A stretch of DNA of 64,000 nt from Glossina fuscipes. Taxonomy: Eukaryota > Arthropoda > Insecta > Diptera > Glossinidae. Of the stretch, positions 34,926-45,385 are shown one piece after another (the first letter of the stretch is position 1; each line of letters begins with the position of its first letter). The notes under the pieces are model-generated. The model saw only the letters and a program-made list of their open reading frames with translations. It did not search any database and was not told where the DNA came from. A program made the position numbers and the translations under genes. Location: the NCBI RefSeq assembly GCF_014805625.2, contig NW_023998456.1, forward strand, positions 2,602,384-2,666,383, in the 5' to 3' direction.

Positions 34926-36399
34926 TATTTAATAACATTTGTCGAGTAATTGCGATTCATGTCGAGATTTGTTTTTGTCGGCTGTTTTTTTAAATCTCGT
35001 ATTTAAATTCATTTCCTTTTTCTGCATTGCACGTACAGCTTGATTATTTTCTCGTAGCTTATCAACCTCTTCCAGAAGCAAAACATTTTCCTTAAATATT
35101 TTCTCGGACTTTTCGTTTTCCATCTCGATCGTCCGAGCGATATTTATAAATTTCCAAAACTCGTTCGATTTGCCCACGCTGACGTTGAAATTCATCGCGC
35201 ACGTTTGCGTTCAAGGATATGAAACGTTTAAGTTAATCGCTGGTATGACGTTGTAAGAGATTTTTTACGGCCACTTTCAATTGATTGGGAGAATTGATAT
35301 GATTAGCTACATGATAAATTTCAGTACATATATTTTGAATACATTCGCATGCGGCACGAGCTCGATGACGTTCTAGTTTCAAGTCCGCCACGGTGCTGAT
35401 ATACTTATCCTTGAGTTCCTTCAGCTCTAACTCTAGCTGGGCATTATTTTGATTTAAGCCAGCCAATTCATGTTCCATTTCTAAAATGTGTTTACGTTTA
35501 TCGTTTATTTGAAATTCGCGAGGTTCCATCTGAGCTTTAGGTTCAGGTATTTTATGGTTCAAGACTTGCTTGTACTTATCTAAGTCTTGATTCTTATGTA
35601 ACAACTCCTGTATGCGTTTCTCTTTAGAGAAACATAATCGCGATCGGATATATCTTTCTGTAGACACTCAATATTCCCATTTAGCTTTGGTATATTCTTT
35701 TGAGATTTTATTTGTACTTCTTTGAGGACTTCCACCTCCTCCAATAAATTGTCTACTTCCTTCGTTAAAGTGTCATATTTTTTTTGTAATACCCCAGCAC
35801 GACCCCGCCATAATTGTGTTTCCTTGCGTTCGGTGGTTAAGCACTTTTCATACTCTATTTAGGTTTCAGCCTTGTTACGATCATTTTCTCCCTCCACCTG
35901 GCGACAGTAAGCAATGAATTCAACTTTCTTGTCTTTCATTTCTTTCATCAAATCTCTTATCAGCCCTTTTCTTTCATGCAACTGTTTCTTGTAATCCAGC
36001 TCTAGACCTTCGACGGTATCCTGTAGCTTACCCGCCGACTTTTTCAGTTTGGCTTCATAATTTTCTCGCAACTCGAGCTTACTTTCGCGCAATTTGAAGA
36101 ATTTTTGATATTCAATAAGCATACGCTCTGAATATTGCGTAGCTAAGTGGTTCAACCGCTTTTTATGTTCTTTCTTAAGGTCTCGTATTTGAAATGCAAT
36201 AAGATTCATCTCTTCGATATGACGTTCCTCGATCTCGTTATTCATACGTTTTAACTCTTCTAAAGCGTAGCAATAGGACTTAAGAACTTCAGCCAATTGT
36301 TGCCCATCAAAAATTTCATTTTGACTTAACTGATATTGAAATTCCTCAGCCTGTTACCACAGCCGTAATTCCAGGTTAACAATTTGATCGTTTTTCTCA
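34926..36399 (-). pseudogene. CFAP57-like coiled-coil gene remnant
   Basis: Read on - from 36399: an acceptor-like TTAG, then E-K-N-D-Q-I-V, EEFQYQLSQNEIFDGQQLAE, and long Lys/Glu coiled coil to RNKAET, a TAA (35860), then IEYEKC.. and LQKDISDRD. A frameshift near 35630 precedes EKRIQELLHKNQDLDKYKQV, LNHKIPEPKAQMEPREFQIN and NAQLELELKELKDKY. After HTSD comes a TAA (35233), then LKRFISLNANVRDEFQRQR and further frame changes to about 34929. The VL-x2-KI-xE-K-xQ-x-EPRE block is characteristic of the C-terminal coiled coil of cilia- and flagella-associated protein 57. The WD-repeat half is absent. Confidence 0.7.
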
Positions 36400-36799
36400 C
36401 TAAGTATGTATGTATTAAAACTTCCTGACTTTGCAGTAAATCTTAGTATTTATTGCGGTCAATCATTGACCGCGGAGCAAAGCAATTTTATACGACGATT
36501 TTATGAGACGGTTTTCCGCGCCACCCTAGAGGTACCTTTATAGGCGCGTTGCCAATTGTTTTAAATGGCTGGCTCCCTTGGAGGCCTACACCATTATAAA
36601 AGTAATGTAACTTATATATAATAGTATCTGTATATAATAATGGTGAAAATGTAAAATATATATACATACATATACGTAATATAAGAAAATGTATATATAT
36701 ATATACATTGATAAGAATAGAATAATATCACAATAATAATACTATACTATTTATAATACAGCGAATTTTCATGTATTTGAGGCGGTGGGCGGCATTTAA
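36400..36799. other. AT-rich spacer with TA-type microsatellites
   Basis: TATA-rich simple repeats at about 36640-36710 within otherwise unremarkable sequence; a GC-richer patch at 36500-36590 is not recognised. Confidence 0.5.
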
Positions 36800-37700
36800 T
36801 CTTTTTATCTAAAATTAAATACAAATAAGGAAATTAGTAAGAAATTTAATTTACAAAATATTGGAATTTGGCTTTGGCAATCGAGGCAATTTATCTGGTC
36901 ACGTATGTATCGCCCGATACAGTAACCGGTGGCCAGACGCAGGTGACTATTGATTTTGTTTTCTAGCTGACCTGTCGGCAAACTGGTGAACACTTCTCCA
37001 TCGAGCAAAATTGGTTTGTTGCTGCCGTCTGCCTTTTTGAATTTATGAACGCCGTTGAAGAATTGTTTCGTCCTTTCCTTGTTGGATGCGTCTCTGTCGC
37101 AAACGACAGCTCGGACATCTGGTCAGATCTCCTCTGCCAGCTTGATTGCTTTGGTTACATCGCTGGCATCACTTGTATGGTCGGTGCACGGTGTTGCGCT
37201 TAGCATTATATTAAAAGGTGTTAATAAGCTTTGCGCGGAGAACACGAGAAACGAGTCTTGCTCCACCATTTTACCTTTTGATGATCTCCCGCAGCCGGTC
37301 ATCTTATCTTCATCTCGGCTATGGATTAGCTGTTTATTTGTGGAAACCTCGTCGAAACTAATTCGAACTATCTTGTCGTAAGCACTTAACTTGCTTACGA
37401 CTTCTTTAAGAGTCTCTTTGAAATCGCTTTCAGCTACTTGAACTTCTTCTTCCTGGCATTGACGTCTTCGCATTGCGGCTAGTTCCGCTCGCAGCTCTTC
37501 GATTTGGCGGGCACGTGCCGCCTCCTTTGATGTGCTGAGATGTGAAATGCTTCTACTATACTTACTGGGCTTGATGGCCTTGTCCGCATTATGTTCTCTA
37601 GTAATCCTTCTTCCGTATTGTCTACAAATCTTTCTATTTTGTATTTTTCTATTCAATTTTTATATTATTATTCGTGAACTCACCACCACAACGAAATCAA
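36800..37700 (-). mobile_element. P-superfamily-like DNA transposon remnant, copy B
   Basis: Frame 37656-37123 (-) has SHLSTSKEAARARQIEELRA, then LKEVVSKLSAYDKIV, then ISFDEVSTNKQLIHSR, matching copy A (LKEVVGKLTPHNRIV, LHFDEMCTNHEAVYSR) block by block. After a TGA it continues PDVRAVVCDRDASNKERTKQ, resembling the second Asp-containing block of P-like transposases. It then reads ILLDGEVFTSLPTG (copy A: LDGEVFTDLRT) and the Cys-rich GRYIRDQINCLDC. The family is therefore present as two diverged copies. Element ends were not found. Confidence 0.55.
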
Positions 37701-38029
37701 TCTCGTTCCCGCAGTTGTCCCAGGCCACCAGGCCAGATTCACCATCGCTAGGCTAAATTTGAAAAATGCAACAATATATATAGGAGAAAGAAAGGAAGCA
37801 GAAGAACAAGAAAATATAAAAATCAATTTATTAAATTTGAAAAATGGATGAACACATAGAATCTATTCCCCAAAGTTCATACAAATCTGTCTATCAGAAG
37901 CGGATACAAAGTGTAAGGAAGCGATTTTGCTTCCTTACGAAAAACTAGTCCGCTTAAAAGTCCTCCCGCCATCCGCAATCAGCAAGTCCGATCTGTCCGC
38001 ATGTCTTGCGGTGAACAATACATGAGCAA

Positions 38030-38190
38030 CCTCCTCCAACTTCAAATGCAAAATCATGAAAACACCCACTAATTATACCTTGTACAGATAAAATCATAAA
38101 ACACACACTAAGTATACCTATCCCTTGTACAGACAAAATCATGATATCACACACTAATACACCGATACCTTGTAAAGATTAACTATGCCT
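38030..38190. repeat. Minisatellite, about 45-base unit, three copies
   Basis: The string CCTTGTA recurs at 38078, 38123 and 38168, each within a similar 45-base unit (CCTTGTACAGA, AAAATCAT, ACACACTAA, TATACC). Copies differ by a few bases. Confidence 0.75.
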
Positions 38191-38540
38191 ATACCTGGTA
38201 ACGAGAAAAATGTCTAAACACATATTGTACAGGCCCACGTGAGTTAATTCATAGAAACACACACCACATGTGTGTAAAGAGAAAAGTACAAGCACATAGT
38301 GAGTATGCCTCCGTAAAACCACAGAAGCACACCACAGCACAGATTAAGAACCCCAGTGTACCAAAAAGCTTAGATCCAAATTTCAAAATGTAATAGCGGA
38401 GTCAAGAACCCAAATAAAAGAAAAACTTAGATGCAAGAAATCAATATGGTAAGAACCCAAGTAGAATCTCAAAATGTTTAAGTACTCCAAGGCTAAATAA
38501 AAACTCAAAGTATAAATACAAGGAAAATCCCAAAATGTTT

Positions 38541-38785
38541 AACAAGCAGAATTGAACTTAGGTAGAAAATCCATGCATGCCAAACAACTTCAGCAAGAAT
38601 GTCTATGTGTAAAAATGCGCAGAATGTGTAACACCGTTAGGGTAAACAAAACAAGCGGAATGGAACTTAGGTAGAAAATCTATGCATACAAAACAAACTT
38701 CAGCAAAAATCTCTATGTGTAAAAATGCGCAGAATGTGTAGCACCGTTAGGGTAAACAAAACAAGCAGAATTGAACTTAGGTAGA
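38541..38785. repeat. Tandem repeat, about 110-base unit, 2.2 copies
   Basis: Units begin AACAAGCAGAATTGAACTTA near 38541, 38650 and 38760 (the last truncated). Neighbouring units are roughly 90 percent alike by eye, indicating recent duplication. Confidence 0.85.
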
Positions 38786-38799
38786 TAAAAATAATAAGA

Positions 38800-40288
38800 A
38801 CATACGATAATGCATAAACTGCATACACAAAATGTACAAAGACACGCTCACACATGTAAAAACACACAAAGCAGATGCAAACACAGTGCACAAGCACTCA
38901 CATACCTAAAGGTGATCGAATCACCCGATTTGGTACCTGAGTGCTTAGTGAGTAGACATTTGAACAAACATAGTAATAAGTTAGATATAAGTTGGTTAAG
39001 TTGTACATAAGTAGGATTATGCAAGTCGTAACTGAGGTTGCGACTGCAGCCAACCTAAGCTAAGTATACACATAAGCATATGTAAACATATAGAACATGT
39101 TGGCAATAGGACAAGCGAGCGAGACCCCCGCTATAAAAGAGCGGCACGAATAGCAGCGGACATTCCTGCAGGTCGACCGCCCACAATCACCACATCTACT
39201 TCGTCTATAAACCGTTCCATATTGACTCCTAGGAAAAAAGAAGAGCTTTAGTAACAAACTTTACTTATAGTTTATATAAATGTATCAAAAATATGCATTC
39301 ATCTCCCCTTGTACGTCTCCTGAATAGTTTTATACAATTTTTATAGGCGTGGCATTCGATTAGTTTATATTTATTTAACAGTAAAATTAATGCAAGTTAT
39401 TTAAAATTTACATGCCACTTATGAGCACACATCGTTCACCTTACAGCGCACAACCAACCAACCAACCAACCAACGTTCACTTACATATCTGAGGAGATTT
39501 TCAATTATTTCAGAATTTAGAGAAAAAGGTTTTATTAAGGCATGCAAGAGAATTTTAAATGTTGCAAAAGGTTCAAAGACCTGAATCCGACCTAGCAAAA
39601 TTGTTCCCCTTNNNNNNNNNNGAAAATTTTGTATTGTTCCAAGTTTGGAAACTCGATCGTCAGATTGAATTGTCACGCACTATTCTTCCTGCTTTACTAG
39701 AGAATGTTCGTACACTAATTACTATGCCTAATGATTGTATGATCTTTATAAACGGCAACTGGTTGATGTCTCAGTACTGGAATATTTTTTGGACATTTTC
39801 TCACTGAAAAATCTCAAATTGGTACACATTGTTTGTCACGAAAAAGTGCAAAGAACCAATAAATCGAACGTCTGTTACGTACAAAGCTCATATTTCAGCA
39901 CTGGTTTTTCTAACTTGGGCGCCGAAAAGTCAAATAATAGTAGTTTCCTCCAGTTGTCAAGATTCATGTGACGACTCTTTTCCTCACAGCTTGCTTTACA
40001 AATTGCTAACTGACTTTACTACCATCTGTAGCTACTAAATTGGCTTGTCTTCTAGTTGAAAATTGACGAAAATTGAACATTTTAATTCAAATACTCGCCA
40101 ATCATACAAAAGCCTATGTTTTTAAAATACATTATACTACATTACATTACATTAGAAATGGGATAACGCTAATGCCGAAATTCTTAAAATTCCCTACCCA
40201 ATATAAAAACAAATAAGAGGCATTGAAAGGCGAAGGCACAAAATAGTAATAATTATATAATAATTAATTTTTTATATACATTTGGCAG
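38800..40288. other. Stretch with simple repeats, N gap and no recognised gene
   Basis: Includes a short (CCAA)n run at about 39458-39481 and an N gap at 39612-39621. Frames at 39559-39971 read as moderately protein-like, but I cannot assign them. No complete gene is visible. Confidence 0.4.
39612..39621. other. Assembly gap (10 N)
   Basis: Ten N inside an unassigned stretch. Confidence 0.99.
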
Positions 40289-40435
40289 AACTGTGGTATC
40301 GAAAGGGCTTTTTTGTTTGATGTAGTTTCAAAAATTTACATAGCCATGGATTGCTCACCGTTTGATATACAAAGCTACGAGTTTTGTTGCGATATGATTG
40401 ATGTGGTCATAGACTTATCAAGTATTACATTAAGT
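40289..40435 (+). pseudogene. Single RagC-D GTPase exon
   Basis: An acceptor (TTTGGCAG) is followed by [21 protein letters not shown], then [20 protein letters not shown] and DLSSI. RagC/RagD proteins have [28 protein letters not shown] and [15 protein letters not shown]. This is the start of the C-terminal roadblock domain used for dimerisation with RagA and for lysosomal Ragulator binding. After SSI the similarity stops, and the rest of the gene (GTPase domain upstream, remaining roadblock downstream) is not recognisable nearby. It is a lone exon, probably a captured or relict fragment. Confidence 0.85.
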
Positions 40436-41154
40436 ATCAATATTTCCTTTTTTCTTATATTTCTTTATGTGAATGTTAAACCTTATTCGCCTTTGAAGCT
40501 GATCTTGAATGCCTGCGAGCAAATATTTAAAATAGGTAGCTTTTTCTTAATCATTTGTTAATGCCTAAATTATTGGCGTTTAATGCTATAGCGAATCGGC
40601 GGTAATATTTTGAAGCCTTCAGTTATGTTTTCACGCGCTGGATAAGGTAGGCGTATTTACGGCCAGACCGTGATTGATGTACTAAACGAGGGAATATGCG
40701 TGAAATTTCTATTAATTTGCATGCAAGAATAAAAGGTACCAAAATAAGCAAGAAGGACATATTGAAGGATAATAAAAAGAAATGCAGTAACCACAAAAGT
40801 TGTTGACGCGTTAAATTGTGAACAATGATGCTTCATTGGTGTCATAGAAAATCCAAAATTTTATTTATGCTGCTGCGTTTGTTTTTGATTTCGAATAAAT
40901 CGGATAATCGCCCGAAACACAAAAAATATATTACTGCGAATGATTTGCCGCTAATATTATGGTAGAATGCTACGCCCGCGGTGCCTTTGATGACTAGTTT
41001 GACTAGTTTGTGCGATTGGTACTTTTGTAAGTTTACTCCTTATCGTAAGCATCTAGCAAAAGCCAAGGCAATATCACCGGCTTGGGTTATACTCTGTTCT
41101 TGAAGCTAGTAGAGAAAAAATGATTAAAAATGAAATAAAGTGACGTTTCACATT

Positions 41155-41345
41155 TTTTAAGAGCTTGTGAACAGCAAATGTTAAGTGAACCCATTCGCGA
41201 AATTCGGCATGACAGACTGGAAACAGTCATTTTAAATTTGATGCTACTATGTACAAGTGATTCACACGAGTTCTTGAAATCTCTAATTAGTGCGCCCGAG
41301 TCAATGGCCATACAAAAATGGATTAACCTACTCAAAAAGTATTTT
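41155..41345 (+). pseudogene. Unidentified coding-like exon
   Basis: Preceded by a T-rich AG and followed by a GTATGC donor-like site, the frame reads ACEQQMLSEPIREIRHDRLE, then LMLLCTSDSHEFLKSLISAP and AIQKWINLLKKYF. Helical, hydrophobic-patterned protein sequence suggests a true exon or exon relic. I cannot name the family. Confidence 0.35.
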
Positions 41346-41599
41346 GTATGCTTTGATTACGGTTTGATTTAATAACATCTTCGCTTGTCGCACAGAATTG
41401 GAGCTTTGGTTTATAATGATGTTTTGATGCCTTTGGGACTACATTTAGATAATTTTTATTCTTATTATATAAAATATTTTTCTTTTAAAAAAACAACCCC
41501 TAACTACTTTTCGTCTCATGTAAGAAAAACGGCAATCATCTCTTTTGTTGCCTAATAGATACTCATTTAGCCAATCGCTTGCAAAGTGATTAGGAACTT

Positions 41600-42035
41600 C
41601 ATAAAAATTGCGGCCTGGTGACCCAGCCTTTAAATGCTATAGATATTAATATAGAGTTTGAAAAAAATAACTTTATTCAAGAGGGAGCAGTTGCGAAGTG
41701 ATTTTAAAGGGGTTAGAAAAAAAGTTCTAATACTGAATTGCCTCCTGTGATGATAGTCACAGAAACAAATACTGCAAAAAAACATGCCTTTGAAGATTTT
41801 TATAGAACTTTTTTCGAGTTGAACATATGAGCCACATTCCTTATTGGCTTACTTCATTTACTTTTAACTGCTCACACTGTTCCGACTTTAACAGATGGCG
41901 ATTTGATTCTAACGGAGAATCATGCAAATCTAATTCATTTTTGTGAAAAATATCAAAAGGAGGAAATGAATTTATGGCCAAAAGAATACAACAAAGGTAT
42001 AAAAGTTTTGAATATGATGCTGGGGAAATAAATAC
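41600..42035 (+). pseudogene. Glutathione S-transferase fragment
   Basis: At about 41870-42030 a frame reads HTVPTLTDGDLILTENHANL, then IHFCEKYQKEEMNLWPKEYN. This matches the GST N-terminal domain: the cis-Pro T-V-P-T-L segment, the E/D-S glutathione-binding motif (here E-N, with Ser replaced by Asn), and the L-x-P linker. Weaker upstream pieces (LNAIDINIEFE near 41630) fit the beta-2 region, but in disrupted frames. No C-terminal domain follows. Confidence 0.6.
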
Positions 42036-42319
42036 TTAGGCAAAGAAGTTTATCAAATGATATTAAGAAAACCAGACACTGTTTATGTATTAACAATCTA
42101 AGACGATGTACATGATGACCAGCAAGATGTCAAGGTGCTATCCGGGCTGAATTACAGCGAATATGCGAATACAATCGGAGATATCTATTTCTTTATTTTC
42201 CGAATCTCCTACCCTATCTTATCATTATGATAAATTATTATATATATATATATAAGTATTATTAAATATTATTATATTATTGTTTTCAATAAAATATTAT
42301 TATGCGATAGTGTTGATTC

Positions 42320-42837
42320 AAAATTCATGCAAAATGTGAAAAATAACCCAGCTGTGAAGCGTAACCCAATAAATATTCATGCAAACTTTGTAAGGTATGT
42401 GGAAAATTTTCATTGCTAATGGCTGAACCAATAACCAGTTGATTTTCTTTAAGACCTCCCGGTTTGTCATCTATTAATTCAGAAGTAATTGTCGTAAAGT
42501 CGCAAAGCAATGTTGATACCTAAGTGTCAATTGACCGCTGATGGGTGCAATTTAAATAATTCTCCAAATTTTATCCAATTTCTCTGTGAGCTGGTCAGAT
42601 GGGTCACCTTTTTACCGCATTTCCACACGTTAAAATAATTCTCACCCAAAATTCTCCATTTTTCTTTTTCTGAGCGTCAGATGATTCATAAGGTTTAATA
42701 AGAGCGCGATATTCTTCGTTCGAAACGTAATAAATTTGGCGGTTAGATGTATTGTATATGCCGAATGTCATTAGCACTTGTTGCATTTGTAATTGTAAAC
42801 AAATTTCAGCTCGTATGAGAGTAACTGGCTCGCTCAT
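42320..42837 (-). pseudogene. Unidentified open frames, possibly one decayed coding region
   Basis: Frame 42837-42604 starts with ATG and reads TLIRAEICLQLQMQQVLMTF, then YNTSNRQIYYVSNEEYRALI. Frame 42510-42325 reads ITSELIDDKPGGLKENQLVI. Both are protein-like in composition, in the same direction, and separated by stops. I recognise no family. Confidence 0.3.
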
Positions 42838-43379
42838 TTAATTACTCCCATCCGTGCCGAAATTTGTTATCATCTGCAATTATCTCATCCCAAAAATGAG
42901 TTTTATAACAAATAGCTTCCAAATATATTAATAAGCTAGATCTCAAGTTTTTCAAAATTTCATGCTCAACTCGCTAGAGGAACACTTTTGAAAATTGCAG
43001 TTGAAAAAATTCCTCCTTCAATTTTCCATTTCAGTTCACTTTTCATTATTTTACAATTCTTCTTCTTATTCTGTTATTCAGTAGTTAACTGCGGGAGATT
43101 CGTTGTAACGTGTAAACAAAACGCAATGTAAACGCAAAGTTCTTATTCTATGGTTCCATTTGGTATAGTTCATTTTTTTATATTACATGACTGTAATGAT
43201 ATAACTCATGCAATGAGATTTTCGCTCAATACGTTGATGTAACAATCGAACTTGCAGCGCTTACCAGGGGGCTATTCCATGTGAGTAGGCAACTGTTGCC
43301 GTGATTGTCGCCTTTTTTTTTTTTGGGGAGACAATTGATTATCGCCAAGAGGCTAATTATGTACCAATGTCAGCAGCAC

Positions 43380-43530
43380 ATACAGTGTAGTCCGTTAGAT
43401 AATTTGGTCCGTTAGATAACACAGTGGCGTTACCATTTAACCATTTAACAGAGCTGCCATTTTTTGACTATTTTTCTTATTTATTACAAGCGACTCTGTG
43501 CTTTGCCTTTCAACAGGGAATTTAGCGAGG
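43380..43530. repeat. Interspersed repeat copy, inverted relative to 27.98 kb
   Basis: AAGCGACTCTGTGCTTTGCC and the bases after it (about 43490-43525) are the reverse complement of the sequence around 27990-28018. The similarity resumes in an AACCATTT block. A 17-base tandem (TCCGTTAGATAA twice, 43388-43420) lies beside it. Confidence 0.7.
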
Positions 43531-43701
43531 GCTTTGTTTAATTTGATAATAAAAAGTATGGCGGTCTAATTTTAGGCTAACTTGTAAAATTAAATAAGTT
43601 TAGTTCGCGTATTTTCCTTGTTCGTTTCTCATTAGCTTATTCCATTCGAAATCAACATCCGAGAAAAGAAAAATAAAGGAAACAAAATTTCTTTAGTTAA
43701 A

Positions 43702-43763
43702 ATGGCTTTAAATAAATTAAGTATTGAAAGTTTGGATTTAGCTGGAAAAAGGGTATTGATGAG
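43702..43763 (+). CDS. Pgk: Phosphoglycerate kinase first coding exon (isolated)
   Basis: ATG GCT TTA opens MALNKLSIESLDLAGKRVLM plus AG of an Arg codon, directly followed by GTAACA. Drosophila phosphoglycerate kinase starts MA-NKLSIE-LDLAGKRVLMRVDFNVP, so sequence and exon border fit exactly. No VDFNVP exon or any later Pgk exon is recognisable in the remaining 20 kb on either strand. Either the intron is very long and the gene continues outside, or this is a promoter/first-exon fragment. The exon itself is undamaged. Confidence 0.82.
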
Positions 43764-45019
43764 GTAACAAACATTGTATAAACGATTAGTTTCTTCTTTC
43801 ACGGCCGTCTTATGGCGATCCTTTTTTCTGCCTCGCGGCTGCTATTATTCTCTTCTTCAATGAACAAGCATAAAAGGAAGTTATGATACATTGTAGTTGA
43901 AATGCGCATGTTGGTGAACATAGCTTAATTTAACTCGATATTTAAAAAAACTTGTAATTACTTTTATCAAATTTTATTTTCTTTTTTCTCACAATTCACA
44001 AACGTAATTCGAACACAACACTTTTTTTTTTTTAAATTTTGAATTAATAATTCATTAAGTAACATCTGTTTATATTTTTTTTTTCTACATATGCTCCAAA
44101 AGAGAGACTTTTGCTTACTTTATGCTCAACCCTAGTGCAAATTTGTTCTCAGCTCTTATATGATCAGATTGTATTGGGGATTATTGCCTGTGTATGATTA
44201 CCCCCACGCTTTTCGCCAACGTTGCCAAGTCATATGGTTTTTTATATAAGTAAATAAATAAAACAAACGTACGCCACATCTGCAAATACTTAATGAAGTA
44301 TTTTAAAATATCTAATAAATTTGATGATATTCATCATCTGATGAAATTTTGTGACACCATCGAAAGTAACAATGGATTATGACCTACAGTTTCTACACAT
44401 ATGTTTATATGTTTTATTCCGTCGGGGAAAAGACAACCAACTCAACTAGGAAAAAATTATTTAATTAAATCACTTTATTAATAACTTTATTAAGGTTCAA
44501 ACAAAAAACTTGATGTTCACGTGGCCTGAATTGCAAAAGAAGAAGAATAAGCAGGATACGTAATATTAAAAACTTTAGATCAATTATGTGGAATTGCTAC
44601 AATACCTTTTCTATACTAAGTCCAAATATTTTTATATACTATAGGACTGACTACTACTCAAATTTTTAGATTGGTCTCTTAATAAGCGTTCAAAAACCTC
44701 GAACAGACCAGAAAAGTGGTAATTGAAAGAAACCTTCAGAGAAAAAAAGAAATGTGTACTTCTCTTTCTAACAGGAATTGTAACTGCTCTCGAGATCAAA
44801 ATATTCAACCGCATTATCGCCGTCAAAATTTAGCATAGTTTTATAGCGTTTGCGCTATATGCGCTTCAGTTTTTTGGTGTAAGGGAACCTCGGGGAACAT
44901 CGGACGAAATTCGATAAACTCAAAAAACATATCTTTCCGAATTGTCGCTGAGATAGATATAAATTTCTGTTCGAATGTTACTGGAATGTAAAAAAAAAAA
45001 GAACACCATGGTGTACCAC
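43764..45019. other. Stretch downstream of the Pgk exon, no recognised gene
   Basis: AT-rich with many T runs. If the Pgk exon belongs to a live gene this is its first intron. No further exon is seen. Confidence 0.4.
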
Positions 45020-45385
45020 ACCAAACACCCTGCACCATACCAGCGTTATTCATATAAAAGCTTCACAAAATATGATAATATGTAGGAAATGCTCGAGGAA
45101 GTAGTCCAAATCAAACCGTTTTTAGAAGCGTTGGTCCTTGGGTCAAGACATGTGTCATTGTATCAAATTTTATGAAAATGTCTCTAAAATTGTAGCCTAT
45201 AGATTGAACACAAGAAAACAAGACAGGCAGACAGCCAAGCACAGATTAATCCATGATTCTAAATCGATCGGTGTAACAAAAGATCGGTCTACCTTAAGTC
45301 CTTCTGGATGTTTTCTATATCCGCGCAATTTTACTATAACCTTGTACTACAAGTGTGATTGTAAGATATAATTAATTCAAGCTTC
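45020..45385. repeat. Interspersed repeat family, copy 1
   Basis: Shares CACCCTGCACCA...TTATTCATATAA and TAAGTCCTTCTGGATG...TCCGCG with copies at 56085 and 62145. It also includes the AGACAGGCAGACAG stretch common in dipteran non-autonomous repeats. No coding capacity. Confidence 0.65.

Noticed and set aside
38030..38785. CRISPR-like array
   Set aside because: Units are contiguous tandem repeats without unique spacers, in a eukaryotic genome.
39622..39800. Possible RagC-D GTPase-domain exon (FVLFQVW resembling FVQFQIW)
   Set aside because: Only a few residues agree, and the conserved WDFPGQ continuation is absent; too weak despite the nearby RagC-D exon.
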